From Gammaproteobacteria bacterium (GTDB lineage Bacteria > Pseudomonadota > Gammaproteobacteria > Arenicellales > Poriferihabitantaceae): DNA of 14,634 nucleotides. Each line of letters opens with the position of its first letter. Within the stretch, counting starts at the first letter, position 1. The DNA lies in the NCBI GenBank assembly GCA_024679435.1, contig JAIBDK010000018.1, forward strand, positions 1 through 14,634, given 5' to 3'. Below the pieces are notes generated by a model that was not told where the DNA came from, ran no database searches, and worked only from the letters and a program-made list of their open reading frames with translations. Below are positions 7,927 to 14,634 of this stretch, piece after piece. The position numbers and the translations under genes were made by a program.

Positions 7927-8739
7927 ATGAATTTTGAAACCATCGAATTAACACTGGATGGCCCAGTAGCCTGCCTTACTCTCAACCGCCCGACTAAACT
8001 GAACTCAATCAACGCTACGATGCTCGTTGAGCTCAATAAGGCGCTGGACCAGATTGAGCAGGATGATAATATACTTGCGGCTGTGCTGGCGGGAAACGGA
8101 CGAGCGTTTTGTGCCGGTTTTGACCTGGCTGCGGGCATAGAAGCCAATCGTCAGGGTATCAAGGAATGGCGCAAGGCACTCGAATACGACCTCGAAATAA
8201 TCATGCGTTTCTGGAATCTCTCCAAACCCACCATTGCCGCCGTGCACGGCTATGTACTAGCAGCGGGTTTCGAGTTGGCCCTGGCCTGCGATATGACGGT
8301 TTGTGATCCTGATTCCAAATTTGGTGAGCCAGAACTGCGCTTCGGAAGCAGCATTGTTGCATTATTGCTTCCCTGGTACACCAACCCCAAGCGAGCTAAA
8401 AAGATGCTGCTTACCGGACAGGATAGAATGTCGGCTGAGGAAGCACTTCAAATCGGGATCGTAAACGAAATCTCAGAGCCTGGAGAATACCTGACCCGGG
8501 GACTCGAACTTGCCCGCGAAGTCGCATTGATGGACCAAGATTCGGTGCGCATGACCAAACGAGCGATTAATCGCAGTTATGAAATCATGGGGATGAATCA
8601 GGCCCTGAAAATGGGTGTTGACACCTCTGTGCAGATCGAATCCATAGAGACCGACCTGCGACGTGAGTTTAATCGCATCGCAGGTGAAGACGGATTAAAA
8701 GCCGCTCTCGCCTGGCGAGAACAAAGGCTTAGCAAATAA
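7927..8739 (+). CDS. Enoyl-CoA hydratase/isomerase (crotonase) family protein
   Basis: Crotonase-fold enzyme acting on an acyl-CoA thioester, 270 residues, the normal length. The N-terminal LTLNRPTKLNSI block, AGNGRAFCAGFDL (oxyanion-hole segment, about 55-67) and the two glutamates equivalent to the hydratase catalytic pair, Glu116 (AAGFELALACD) and Glu136 (FGEPELRFG), are kept. Two segments are unusual: the common GGG before the first glutamate is AAG (112-114), and the Pro-Gly-Gly-rich loop after Glu136 reads SSIVALLLPW. A hydratase or isomerase is likelier than a HCHL-type hydroxycinnamoyl-CoA lyase, which has Ser where Glu116 is. Its stop overlaps the next start by one base (TAATG), so it is translationally coupled to the acyl-CoA synthetase and probably works on its product. 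A CaiD-like role is an alternative. No strong ribosome site was seen. Confidence 0.93.
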   Translation: MNFETIELTLDGPVACLTLNRPTKLNSINATMLVELNKALDQIEQDDNILAAVLAGNGRAFCAGFDLAAGIEANRQGIKEWRKALEYDLEIIMRFWNLSKPTIAAVHGYVLAAGFELALACDMTVCDPDSKFGEPELRFGSSIVALLLPWYTNPKRAKKMLLTGQDRMSAEEALQIGIVNEISEPGEYLTRGLELAREVALMDQDSVRMTKRAINRSYEIMGMNQALKMGVDTSVQIESIETDLRREFNRIAGEDGLKAALAWREQRLSK

Positions 8740-10871
8740 TGACCACCAATTCTCCTGCCGATCACCAAAAAAACAACCGAGAACACACGCTTGATCCGCT
8801 TCTGAAACCGGCTTCCATTGCCCTCGTCGGGGCATCTGAACGGAACGGCAGCCCGGGTCGTGTGCTGGCTGAACTAATAATAAATTCCTCTTTTAAAGGA
8901 AGGGTATATCCGGTCAATCCAGGCTATCAGACAATACTCAAAATGCCCTGCTATGCAGACCTGGATTCATTACCGGAAACTGTCGATCACGTTGTACTCG
9001 CAGTCTCCAATCAGAGGATGGAAGTAGCGCTTGCATCAGCGATAAATCATGGCGCTAAAGCGGCAACTATTTACTCTAGTTGCGTAGTCGACAACGACAC
9101 TGACCCCCCTCTCAAAACCCGATTAGAAGACATGGCCCAAAAAGCCGGAATTTCAATATGCGGGGGGAATTGCATGGGCTTCTATTCCGTTCAGCACGGC
9201 CTGTATGCCGGCATGTATCCCGTACCCGGAGAAATGCAGCCCGGAAGTATCAGCTTTATCGCACAGTCTGGATCAGCATTTACCGCACTATCTCACAACG
9301 GATTTAGACTTAAGTTTAACCTTTGTGTTTCCAGTGGTAACGAACTCGCTACCAGCATCGACCAGTATATGGATTGGTCGCTTCAGCAACCCGAAACCCG
9401 GGTTATCGGGCTGTTCCTTGAAACCGTCCGAAATCCCAAAGGATTTATATCAACACTGGAACAGGCACAAGAAAAAAACATCCCCGTGGTTATCTTGAAA
9501 GTAGGAAAATCACCGCTGGGGGCCGCTATGGCGAATACTCACACTGGTGCCATCGCCGGAGATCATGCCGCCTATGAAGCTGTTTTTAAAAAATACGGGG
9601 TAATTGAAGTATCAGGGTTCGATCAAATGGCAGCCGTGCTGATGATGTTTCAATCACCCCGCCGACCCGGGCCCGGAAAGCTTGCATCCATTCAGGAATC
9701 TGGCGGCTTTATGGAATTGATCACTGACATATGTCATCGTTTAAAAATTGATTTTGCGGAAATCAGCGACCAAACGAAAGATGAAATCAAACAACATCTC
9801 GACCCGGGATTAAAAGCTGACAATCCTCTCGATGCCTGGGGATCCAACGACGATTTCGAAAATCGTTTTTATTACTGCATGTCTGCTTTAATGAAAGACC
9901 CTTCAGTGGCTGTCGGGGCTTTCTTTACGAATTTTCGGGATGGTTATTATATGTCTGAAGCTTTCGTCCGAATGATGGAAAAAATAAGCCATGAAACTGA
10001 CAAGCCTATCGCCATGGGGAACTGTTACAGTGACATTTCTCACAATAACTTAAGTCAAAAATCCGCACAGGCGGGCATTCCGTTTATAGACGGAGCTGAG
10101 GAAGCGCTGATTGCGATAAAACATCTTTTCGATTACCGAGACAGCAAACGCACTGAAGAAAACTTGAGAGGCGGATCCGCTGAGCCTGAACCCGACCCTG
10201 TTGTGATTAACAGGTGGAAAACGAAACTTGAATCATTCCAGGGGCAGACTCTTTCAGAACATGATTCATTGCAACTGCTCAAAGATTTTTTCTTGCCCGT
10301 TCCGAAGAACGACATCGCCACTTCAGAGGAAGATGCCATCACAATCGCACATAAAATTGGCTTTCCCGTGGTAATCAAAACCGCAGAAAGCGGAATCAGT
10401 CACAAAAGCGATCAGCACGGCGTGTTTGTAAATATCAGGAGCGAGACTGAACTCGTCCATCACTATCATGATTTAGAGCAAAGACTCGGCCCAAGAGTCC
10501 TGATATGTGAAATGATCTCTAACGGGACGGAAGTGGGTCTGGGCATTGTCAACGATCCGCAATTCGGTCCTATGGTGATGATTTCTGCCGGCGGAGTACT
10601 TATTGAGTTGCTTTCAGACAGATCGATTGCGATGGCGCCAGTCAGCACACGTGAAGCTCACCAAATGTTGAACGAACTCAAAATCAACAATCTAATTGCG
10701 GGCCTCCGGGGCAATGAAGCAGGCAATCGTCAGGCATTGATTGACTTTGTCGTTCACTTTTCGCATCTCGCCCACGCGCTGAGGGAACACATTAAGGCGG
10801 TCGATATCAATCCTGTCATAGTCAACGCTTCAGGCGCGATTGCCGTGGACGCCCTCGTCGTTTCACTTTAA
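8739..10871 (+). CDS. NDP-forming acyl-CoA synthetase (acetate--CoA ligase family, fused subunits)
   Basis: Activates a carboxylic acid to its CoA thioester with formation of ADP (or GDP) and phosphate, in the cytoplasm. The 710 residues are the typical fused alpha-beta form: CoA-binding domain (about 20-150, ALVGASERNGSPGRVL), succinyl-CoA-ligase-like domain (about 155-310, FIAQSGSAFTAL), a third CoA-ligase domain with DNPLDAWG, and an ATP-grasp domain (about 490-705). Both histidines expected to carry phosphate are present: His268 in THTGAIAG and His555 in SHKSD, so the enzyme looks active. FerA, the feruloyl-CoA synthetase of Sphingobium SYK-6, belongs to this superfamily and is encoded after the crotonase FerB, the order seen here. 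The substrate cannot be assigned: hydroxycinnamates, short-chain or betaine-type acids are all possible. Confidence 0.93.
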   Translation: MTTNSPADHQKNNREHTLDPLLKPASIALVGASERNGSPGRVLAELIINSSFKGRVYPVNPGYQTILKMPCYADLDSLPETVDHVVLAVSNQRMEVALASAINHGAKAATIYSSCVVDNDTDPPLKTRLEDMAQKAGISICGGNCMGFYSVQHGLYAGMYPVPGEMQPGSISFIAQSGSAFTALSHNGFRLKFNLCVSSGNELATSIDQYMDWSLQQPETRVIGLFLETVRNPKGFISTLEQAQEKNIPVVILKVGKSPLGAAMANTHTGAIAGDHAAYEAVFKKYGVIEVSGFDQMAAVLMMFQSPRRPGPGKLASIQESGGFMELITDICHRLKIDFAEISDQTKDEIKQHLDPGLKADNPLDAWGSNDDFENRFYYCMSALMKDPSVAVGAFFTNFRDGYYMSEAFVRMMEKISHETDKPIAMGNCYSDISHNNLSQKSAQAGIPFIDGAEEALIAIKHLFDYRDSKRTEENLRGGSAEPEPDPVVINRWKTKLESFQGQTLSEHDSLQLLKDFFLPVPKNDIATSEEDAITIAHKIGFPVVIKTAESGISHKSDQHGVFVNIRSETELVHHYHDLEQRLGPRVLICEMISNGTEVGLGIVNDPQFGPMVMISAGGVLIELLSDRSIAMAPVSTREAHQMLNELKINNLIAGLRGNEAGNRQALIDFVVHFSHLAHALREHIKAVDINPVIVNASGAIAVDALVVSL

Positions 10872-10939
10872 AAACCAATGTATTTTCCCACTCAACTTGT
10901 TACCATGCTCGAATAACCAGCAAAACAGGAGTTACAACG

Positions 10940-11398
10940 ATGAGATGGTTCGCACTCGCTTTTTTGATTTCGAGTATGGCCTGGGCACAAAAAAGTGAGT
11001 GGATAACCACAGACGAAGGATGTGAAATGTGGAACCCTTATCCGTTTTCAGTTGAAAGTGTATCCTGGGACGGTTCTTGTATCGTCGGCAAGGCCGGTGG
11101 AGAAGGTAAAAAAGTCTGGATTTATAAGGATGAGCGCGGTAACGATGCAAAAGACACCTATCAGGGGCAAATGGAAAATGGAAAAAACCACGGCAAAGGA
11201 ACTTACAGAGTAGACAACGGCGCCCGCTATGAGGGGCAGTGGTTCGAAGGCAAAGCCCACGGTGAAGGCGTTCTTTACGGCGCAGAAGGAGATCGCTATG
11301 AAGGTCAATGGAAACACGGGCAAAAAGATGGTGTAGGGACAATTTATGGTGCAAACGGCGACAGTTATCGGGTAAAAAACACCGCAGAACCGCAGTAG
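10940..11398 (+). CDS. Exported MORN-repeat protein
   Basis: A 152-residue protein with a cleavable-type signal peptide (MRWFALAFLISSMAWA, likely cut before Gln17) and no lipobox cysteine. Three regular MORN repeats follow at about 74-96, 97-119 and 120-142, each starting Y-x-G-x-W/M and carrying H/D-G-x-G; a degenerate copy spans about 40-60 (SWDGSC...GEGKKVW). Cys28 and Cys47 could form a disulfide, consistent with periplasmic location. MORN repeats make a small beta-sheet scaffold; no catalytic domain is visible, so the function is unknown. AGGAG at 10927-10931, 8 bp before the ATG, is a strong ribosome site. It lies 68 bp after the acyl-CoA synthetase on the same strand and may share or have its own transcript. 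Confidence 0.88.
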   Translation: MRWFALAFLISSMAWAQKSEWITTDEGCEMWNPYPFSVESVSWDGSCIVGKAGGEGKKVWIYKDERGNDAKDTYQGQMENGKNHGKGTYRVDNGARYEGQWFEGKAHGEGVLYGAEGDRYEGQWKHGQKDGVGTIYGANGDSYRVKNTAEPQ

Positions 11399-11520
11399 TC
11401 GCTACTGCCAAGAAATATTCTCAGTCGCACCAGCACCGCCCGTGCGGTAAATCTACGGCCACTGAACTGCAGCTAATCTCAGGATTAAATAATCTCGGGA
11501 AATTTGGATTAAGCTGATTC

Positions 11521-13047
11521 TTATGAACGCGAATCACCATGATCGAGCAATGGGAATTCAAATCGTCGTAATGAAATAGCAAGATTCTCAATATCCATAG
11601 CCATCGGCCGATCATCTTCCAGAGATTCCACCCGACTCCGGACATAATGGTAGAATTTTTGTACGGACGCGGATGACTCCGGCAGCCTTCCAGATAACTC
11701 AAGTGCCTGAGAGGCGATAATCATTTCAATGGATACCAGTTGCCGACCGTAATTCAACGCCTCAAGCACTGATTGTGATCGCTCAAAGGAGTTACTGAGC
11801 ACATCCTCGACTCCATCGGCATTCACGCTGGGCCAGACTGACACAGGAACCAGAGCACTTTTTATTTTCGAAACCAGAGACTCCGCAATCTTCATCACCG
11901 GTGCAAAACCATTTGAGTTTGCTCCCGGACTGGCAAGAAACATTGGCAAGCCCGAGTATCTTTCGCTCATTAACTTGGATAATCTCGCCAATAAGGTTGT
12001 TACGGCCATATCCAGTGCCCGGGCCACAGATTCAACACACAACGTCAGCTCACTGGAAAAATATCCCCCACTAGAAACCATACGTCGATTTTTCAAATCA
12101 ACCACAGGATTATCTGAAACCGAATTGAGCTCCGCGTTAACCCCCAGCCGCGCCATAGACAATGCAGTGAGCAACGAACCGTGCACCTGCACAATGTTTC
12201 GTATGGAGAGCGGGTCCTGAATCTTTTTGGCGACTCCTGAATTATTCAAAGTGCTTCCAATCAGAATTTCCCTTAGATGCGCCGCCGTTCTGCCGTGACT
12301 CTGATGCTGACTCACAGACATAACAGACTCACTAATGGGGGAAAAATTAGCACTCATCGCTTCCATCGTCATCGCTGAACTGGACTGAAGACAGTTAAAA
12401 AAGTGATTGGATTCATCCACTGCAAAAGCTGCAATGCTGGCGGAAAAACATGAATGGTTGGCCAGCGCCAACCCATCTCTGGGGCCCAGAGCAAGAGGGT
12501 CCAATCCCTCAGAATTCAGCGCCTGCATGGATGGAACCACTTCTCCGCCGGGAATCTTCATCATGCCTTCCCCAATAAAAGCCAAACCCATGGTGGCACC
12601 CATGCAGAGATCACTCGCACCAATAGAGCCAATGCGACCCACCACCGGAGTGACATTTTTATTAAGGCATCGGACTATAAATTCAGGCACCGCTGAAGAT
12701 ACACCGCTTGCACCAGTCATCATCGTATTTACCCGGGCAATCATGGCACCGCGCACAATTTTAGCGGGAAGCGGCTCTCCTAATGCATGTGCCCGGCCAC
12801 GAAGAGTCTGATAGGAGAAATCGGTGAGCTGATCCTGATCCAGTATTTCGGTTACCCGGGCACCAAGGCCTGTAGTTAGACCATAAACCGGCAGACGCTG
12901 CTTAATCGCATCTTCGACAAACATCCGCGATAACGCTACGTCTTCTATCCCACCTGAGGGCAATGAAAAAACAGATTCCGAATCCCTGGCCAGCCGTGTC
13001 AATCGCGTGACACCAAGATTCGTTCCGTCCGGAGAAAATGTTTTCAT
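11521..13047 (-). CDS. HAL/PAL-family aromatic amino acid lyase homologue with defective MIO motif
   Basis: Homologue of histidine/phenylalanine/tyrosine ammonia-lyases, which eliminate ammonia using an MIO cofactor made from an Ala-Ser-Gly tripeptide. The 508-residue length is normal. Here the motif reads GSIGASD (140-146): Ala144 and Ser145 are followed directly by Asp146, so the Gly is missing. Conserved counterparts of active-site residues are Tyr55 (VYGLTTGLG), His87, Asn197, Gln277, Arg283 and Glu414. Altered are NHS at 197-199 (usually NGT), Leu280 where HAL has Tyr (QDPLSIRN), and GGYFSSEL (327-334) instead of the usual GGNFHGEP. It is therefore unlikely to be hutH; activity and substrate are open. 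ATG at 13047 was chosen; a TTG at 13068, only 10 bp after the desaturase stop, would add 7 residues. Neither has a clear ribosome site. Probably cotranscribed with the desaturase gene. Confidence 0.88.
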   Translation of the reverse strand: MKTFSPDGTNLGVTRLTRLARDSESVFSLPSGGIEDVALSRMFVEDAIKQRLPVYGLTTGLGARVTEILDQDQLTDFSYQTLRGRAHALGEPLPAKIVRGAMIARVNTMMTGASGVSSAVPEFIVRCLNKNVTPVVGRIGSIGASDLCMGATMGLAFIGEGMMKIPGGEVVPSMQALNSEGLDPLALGPRDGLALANHSCFSASIAAFAVDESNHFFNCLQSSSAMTMEAMSANFSPISESVMSVSQHQSHGRTAAHLREILIGSTLNNSGVAKKIQDPLSIRNIVQVHGSLLTALSMARLGVNAELNSVSDNPVVDLKNRRMVSSGGYFSSELTLCVESVARALDMAVTTLLARLSKLMSERYSGLPMFLASPGANSNGFAPVMKIAESLVSKIKSALVPVSVWPSVNADGVEDVLSNSFERSQSVLEALNYGRQLVSIEMIIASQALELSGRLPESSASVQKFYHYVRSRVESLEDDRPMAMDIENLAISLRRFEFPLLDHGDSRS

Positions 13048-13078
13048 ACGAATACGTGCCAAATTCAAACTGTGCGGC

Positions 13079-13978
13079 TCATTGTGACTTTAACGACCTG
13101 ATAATTTTTGAATGCGCCTTCATGTACCCCTGATCGAGATGCTGAATTTCCGTGCGAATAAATTTATGAATTTCAGGCAACTGATAAAAAGGAATTGCCG
13201 GGTAAGCATGATGCTCAACATGATAGTTCATATTCCAGCATAACCATCCAAATATCGGGTTAGTCAAAGTGGTTCGAGTGTTTTTTAGCATTTCCGGAAC
13301 CATCGGGCAAAGCGCATGTTCGGTCAAAAGATAAGCCCGCAGAAATGGTTGCCCTACAATAACCGGAATAATCCAAAGAAATAAGAGATGATCAGAGCCA
13401 GTTTTCATACTGATCGCAAACAATGACACGTATACCAAAAGATAAATGCCCGCTTCACGACGAACACCACGAAGTTTAGTCTTGCTGACAAAGTTGTCCT
13501 GAGGATCGGCGAATACATACCCGAGAAAAAACATGATTTGCTCTTTCCAATAGGTCAATCCGGATAACAACCAGATATAGCCTGAGAGGCTCTGAGGCTT
13601 CCGGGTATCAAGCTCGGGATCTTTTCCCGGAATCTGTGTATGACGATGATGCGCCATATGGAATGCCCTGAAATAGGACGGTGGAAGCAATAAAATAAAG
13701 CCGCATATCGACGCTGTAACAGCGTTCATCCAGCTAGTTTTGAATGCAGTCTTATGAATAGATTCGTGTAAAGGAGCAAACAGGAATGTAAGCAGTATCC
13801 CAAGCACTACGGTAAAGATTCCGCGTAACCAGAACTCTGTCGATATTTGCAATAATCCCGCGACCAGAGCAATCGACAAAAAATGCAGCCCAATATGCAA
13901 CAGTGCAATACTATCATTGCGACGGGTCAAGGACTCTAACTCATCCCGCAAACTATTCTGCTCCACATTTTTGTTCAT
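13079..13978 (-). CDS. Membrane fatty acid desaturase-family protein
   Basis: Non-haem di-iron membrane oxidase of 299 residues that inserts double bonds or hydroxyls into lipid-like or small substrates. All three histidine boxes are present: HESIH at 71-75, HMAHH at 107-111 (followed by RH) and HVEHH at 253-257, with an extra His221 in TEHALCP. Hydrophobic stretches at about 24-45, 50-70, 85-101, 175-190 and 197-218 fit an inner-membrane protein. The late block NTRTTLTN...WNMNYHVEHHAYP resembles the desaturase group that includes RtxC, which acts on an amino-acid-derived compound (rhizobitoxine), so a substrate other than a membrane lipid is possible. This is inference from remembered motifs. 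The single ATG start lacks a clear ribosome site. The lyase homologue lies immediately downstream. Confidence 0.93.
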   Translation of the reverse strand: MNKNVEQNSLRDELESLTRRNDSIALLHIGLHFLSIALVAGLLQISTEFWLRGIFTVVLGILLTFLFAPLHESIHKTAFKTSWMNAVTASICGFILLLPPSYFRAFHMAHHRHTQIPGKDPELDTRKPQSLSGYIWLLSGLTYWKEQIMFFLGYVFADPQDNFVSKTKLRGVRREAGIYLLVYVSLFAISMKTGSDHLLFLWIIPVIVGQPFLRAYLLTEHALCPMVPEMLKNTRTTLTNPIFGWLCWNMNYHVEHHAYPAIPFYQLPEIHKFIRTEIQHLDQGYMKAHSKIIRSLKSQ

Positions 13979-14043
13979 ATTTTGATTAAAAAAATCATGT
14001 TAACGATGTCGTTTAGAGCCCTGATGGGGTACGCTTGGATTTT

Positions 14044-14056
14044 GGGTGTCACACCC
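14044..14056. promoter_or_regulatory. Perfect 13-bp palindrome, candidate operator
   Basis: GGGTGT-C-ACACCC is an exact inverted repeat with 6-bp arms and a one-base centre. It lies in the 113-bp gap between the divergent desaturase and GTP cyclohydrolase II-family genes, 65 bp upstream of one start and 35 bp upstream of the other, a position from which one dimeric regulator could control both. No regulator family could be assigned. Confidence 0.35.
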
Positions 14057-14091
14057 CTGAACTACAAAGATATCACATGTCATAACCCTAT

Positions 14092-14634
14092 ATGTTTACT
14101 TACCTAAATCCAGCTGTTCGGGAAAAACTGATTAAAACCCGGAAACTTTGCCGTATTGACAAGTCCGGAAAGCTCGTGGACTTTGATGCGCCCTCTGCGC
14201 CTGGGGATTTGGTCCTCAACCTGCTCGGACCTATTCCTTTACCCTTAAGAATGCAAGGCAAAACCTATCAGGCTCAGTGGTATGCCACCGTAAGAAGCAC
14301 AGAACTTAACAAAGTCGAGGAACTTGCGGAAAATCTGCGTCAAAGTGAAGGCCAAAATCTGTTTGCATCACTGGCAACTCCCATGGCGGTGAACAGCGTT
14401 CTCATTATTGGTGACCCTGTCCATTCTGATAATCCTCTGGTACGGGTCCACTCAAACTGCCTGACCGGAGATGTTTTTGGATCTGAAAGATGCGAATGTG
14501 GCCCGCAGCTCGCGGCGGCAGTGGATCGCATTGCTTCCGACCCTGCGGGAGGGATGATTGTTTACATGGCCGGCCATGAAGGGCGAGGTATCGGCCTTTG
14601 TGCAAAAGCCGCAACGTATCTCCTTCAGGACACC
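14092..14634 (+). CDS. GTP cyclohydrolase II-family protein with N-terminal extension, 3' end cut by window edge
   Basis: GTP cyclohydrolase II opens the imidazole ring of GTP, the first step to riboflavin. The first 181 residues are visible, open to the right edge. The core signature starts near residue 121: RVHSNCLTGDVFGSERCECG, containing the three zinc-binding cysteines, then GPQLAAAVDRI and GHEGRGIGL...YLLQD. Two things differ from standard RibA: about 120 residues precede the signature, against about 50 in E. coli RibA, with no DHBP-synthase domain as in RibBA; and HSECLTG has become HSNCLTG. It may be a paralogue rather than the housekeeping RibA, for example like the URC1-type proteins of uracil catabolism, but the C-terminal half would be needed. 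ATG at 14092 follows an in-frame stop at 14083-14085; no clear ribosome site. Confidence 0.85.
   Translation, partial: MFTYLNPAVREKLIKTRKLCRIDKSGKLVDFDAPSAPGDLVLNLLGPIPLPLRMQGKTYQAQWYATVRSTELNKVEELAENLRQSEGQNLFASLATPMAVNSVLIIGDPVHSDNPLVRVHSNCLTGDVFGSERCECGPQLAAAVDRIASDPAGGMIVYMAGHEGRGIGLCAKAATYLLQDT

Noticed and set aside
10932..11411. 159-codon minus-strand ORF rich in Cys, His and Arg
   Set aside because: It mirrors the MORN-repeat gene; its regular composition is a by-product of those repeats, and the plus-strand gene has a signal peptide and strong ribosome site.
11435..11448. ACCGC-CCGT-GCGGT hairpin between convergent genes as a terminator
   Set aside because: The stem is only 5 bp and no T-tract follows on either strand, so an intrinsic terminator is not supported.
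12703..12711. Ala-Ser-Gly at residues 113-115 of the lyase homologue as the real MIO site
   Set aside because: This lies in the conserved R-x-N-x-x-x-x-G-x-SG segment found upstream of the MIO site in the family, so it is not the cofactor position; the true site is residues 143-146.
12407..12811. 134-codon plus-strand ORF
   Set aside because: Antisense to the core of the ammonia-lyase homologue, with no family features of its own.
11521..13047. Calling the ammonia-lyase homologue hutH because hut genes are in the window
   Set aside because: It is about 8.4 kb away, in another operon, lacks the MIO glycine and has Leu at the position of HAL Tyr280.

Overview
The window looks like a chromosomal segment of a Gammaproteobacterium, possibly marine. 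This rests on the HutF-type histidine pathway divergent from hutU, a linked msrP-msrQ pair, mid-range base composition and compact operons. No rRNA, tRNA, CRISPR array, insertion sequence or phage gene was seen. The organism call is inference; no taxonomic marker is present.

Layout. (1) 1-1196, minus: hutF, cut by the left edge. Divergently, at 1406-3079, lies hutU (urocanase), followed 25 bp later by an ornithine cyclodeaminase/mu-crystallin family gene. (2) 4172-4627, minus: a small GNAT acetyltransferase. 4770-5870, plus: an enolase-superfamily enzyme resembling cis-3-hydroxy-L-proline dehydratase. (3) 5982-7616, plus: msrP-msrQ, the periplasmic methionine sulfoxide repair pair. (4) 7617-7926: a gene-free stretch with an inverted repeat and a TATAAT box, leading into a coupled pair made of a crotonase-family protein and an NDP-forming acyl-CoA synthetase (7927-10871). 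(5) 10940-11398: a small exported MORN-repeat protein. (6) 11521-13978, minus: a membrane fatty-acid-desaturase-family gene followed by an ammonia-lyase (HAL/PAL) homologue whose MIO-forming tripeptide lacks its glycine. (7) 14092 to the right edge, plus: the start of a GTP cyclohydrolase II-family gene with an unusual N-terminal extension.

How the genes fit together. hutU and hutF are the second and fourth steps of the five-step histidine pathway (urocanate to imidazolonepropionate; formiminoglutamate to formylglutamate). hutH, hutI and hutG are not seen here, and the ammonia-lyase homologue at 11521-13047 is not a convincing hutH. The cyclodeaminase-family and enolase-superfamily proteins could together turn cis-3-hydroxy-L-proline into L-proline via pyrroline-2-carboxylate. 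The acyl-CoA synthetase and crotonase would activate and then hydrate or cleave an unidentified carboxylic acid; their order and families match the ferBA arrangement described for hydroxycinnamate breakdown. The least explained part is the right end: desaturase, MIO-deficient lyase homologue and long GTP cyclohydrolase II variant around a shared regulatory gap with a perfect 13-bp palindrome.
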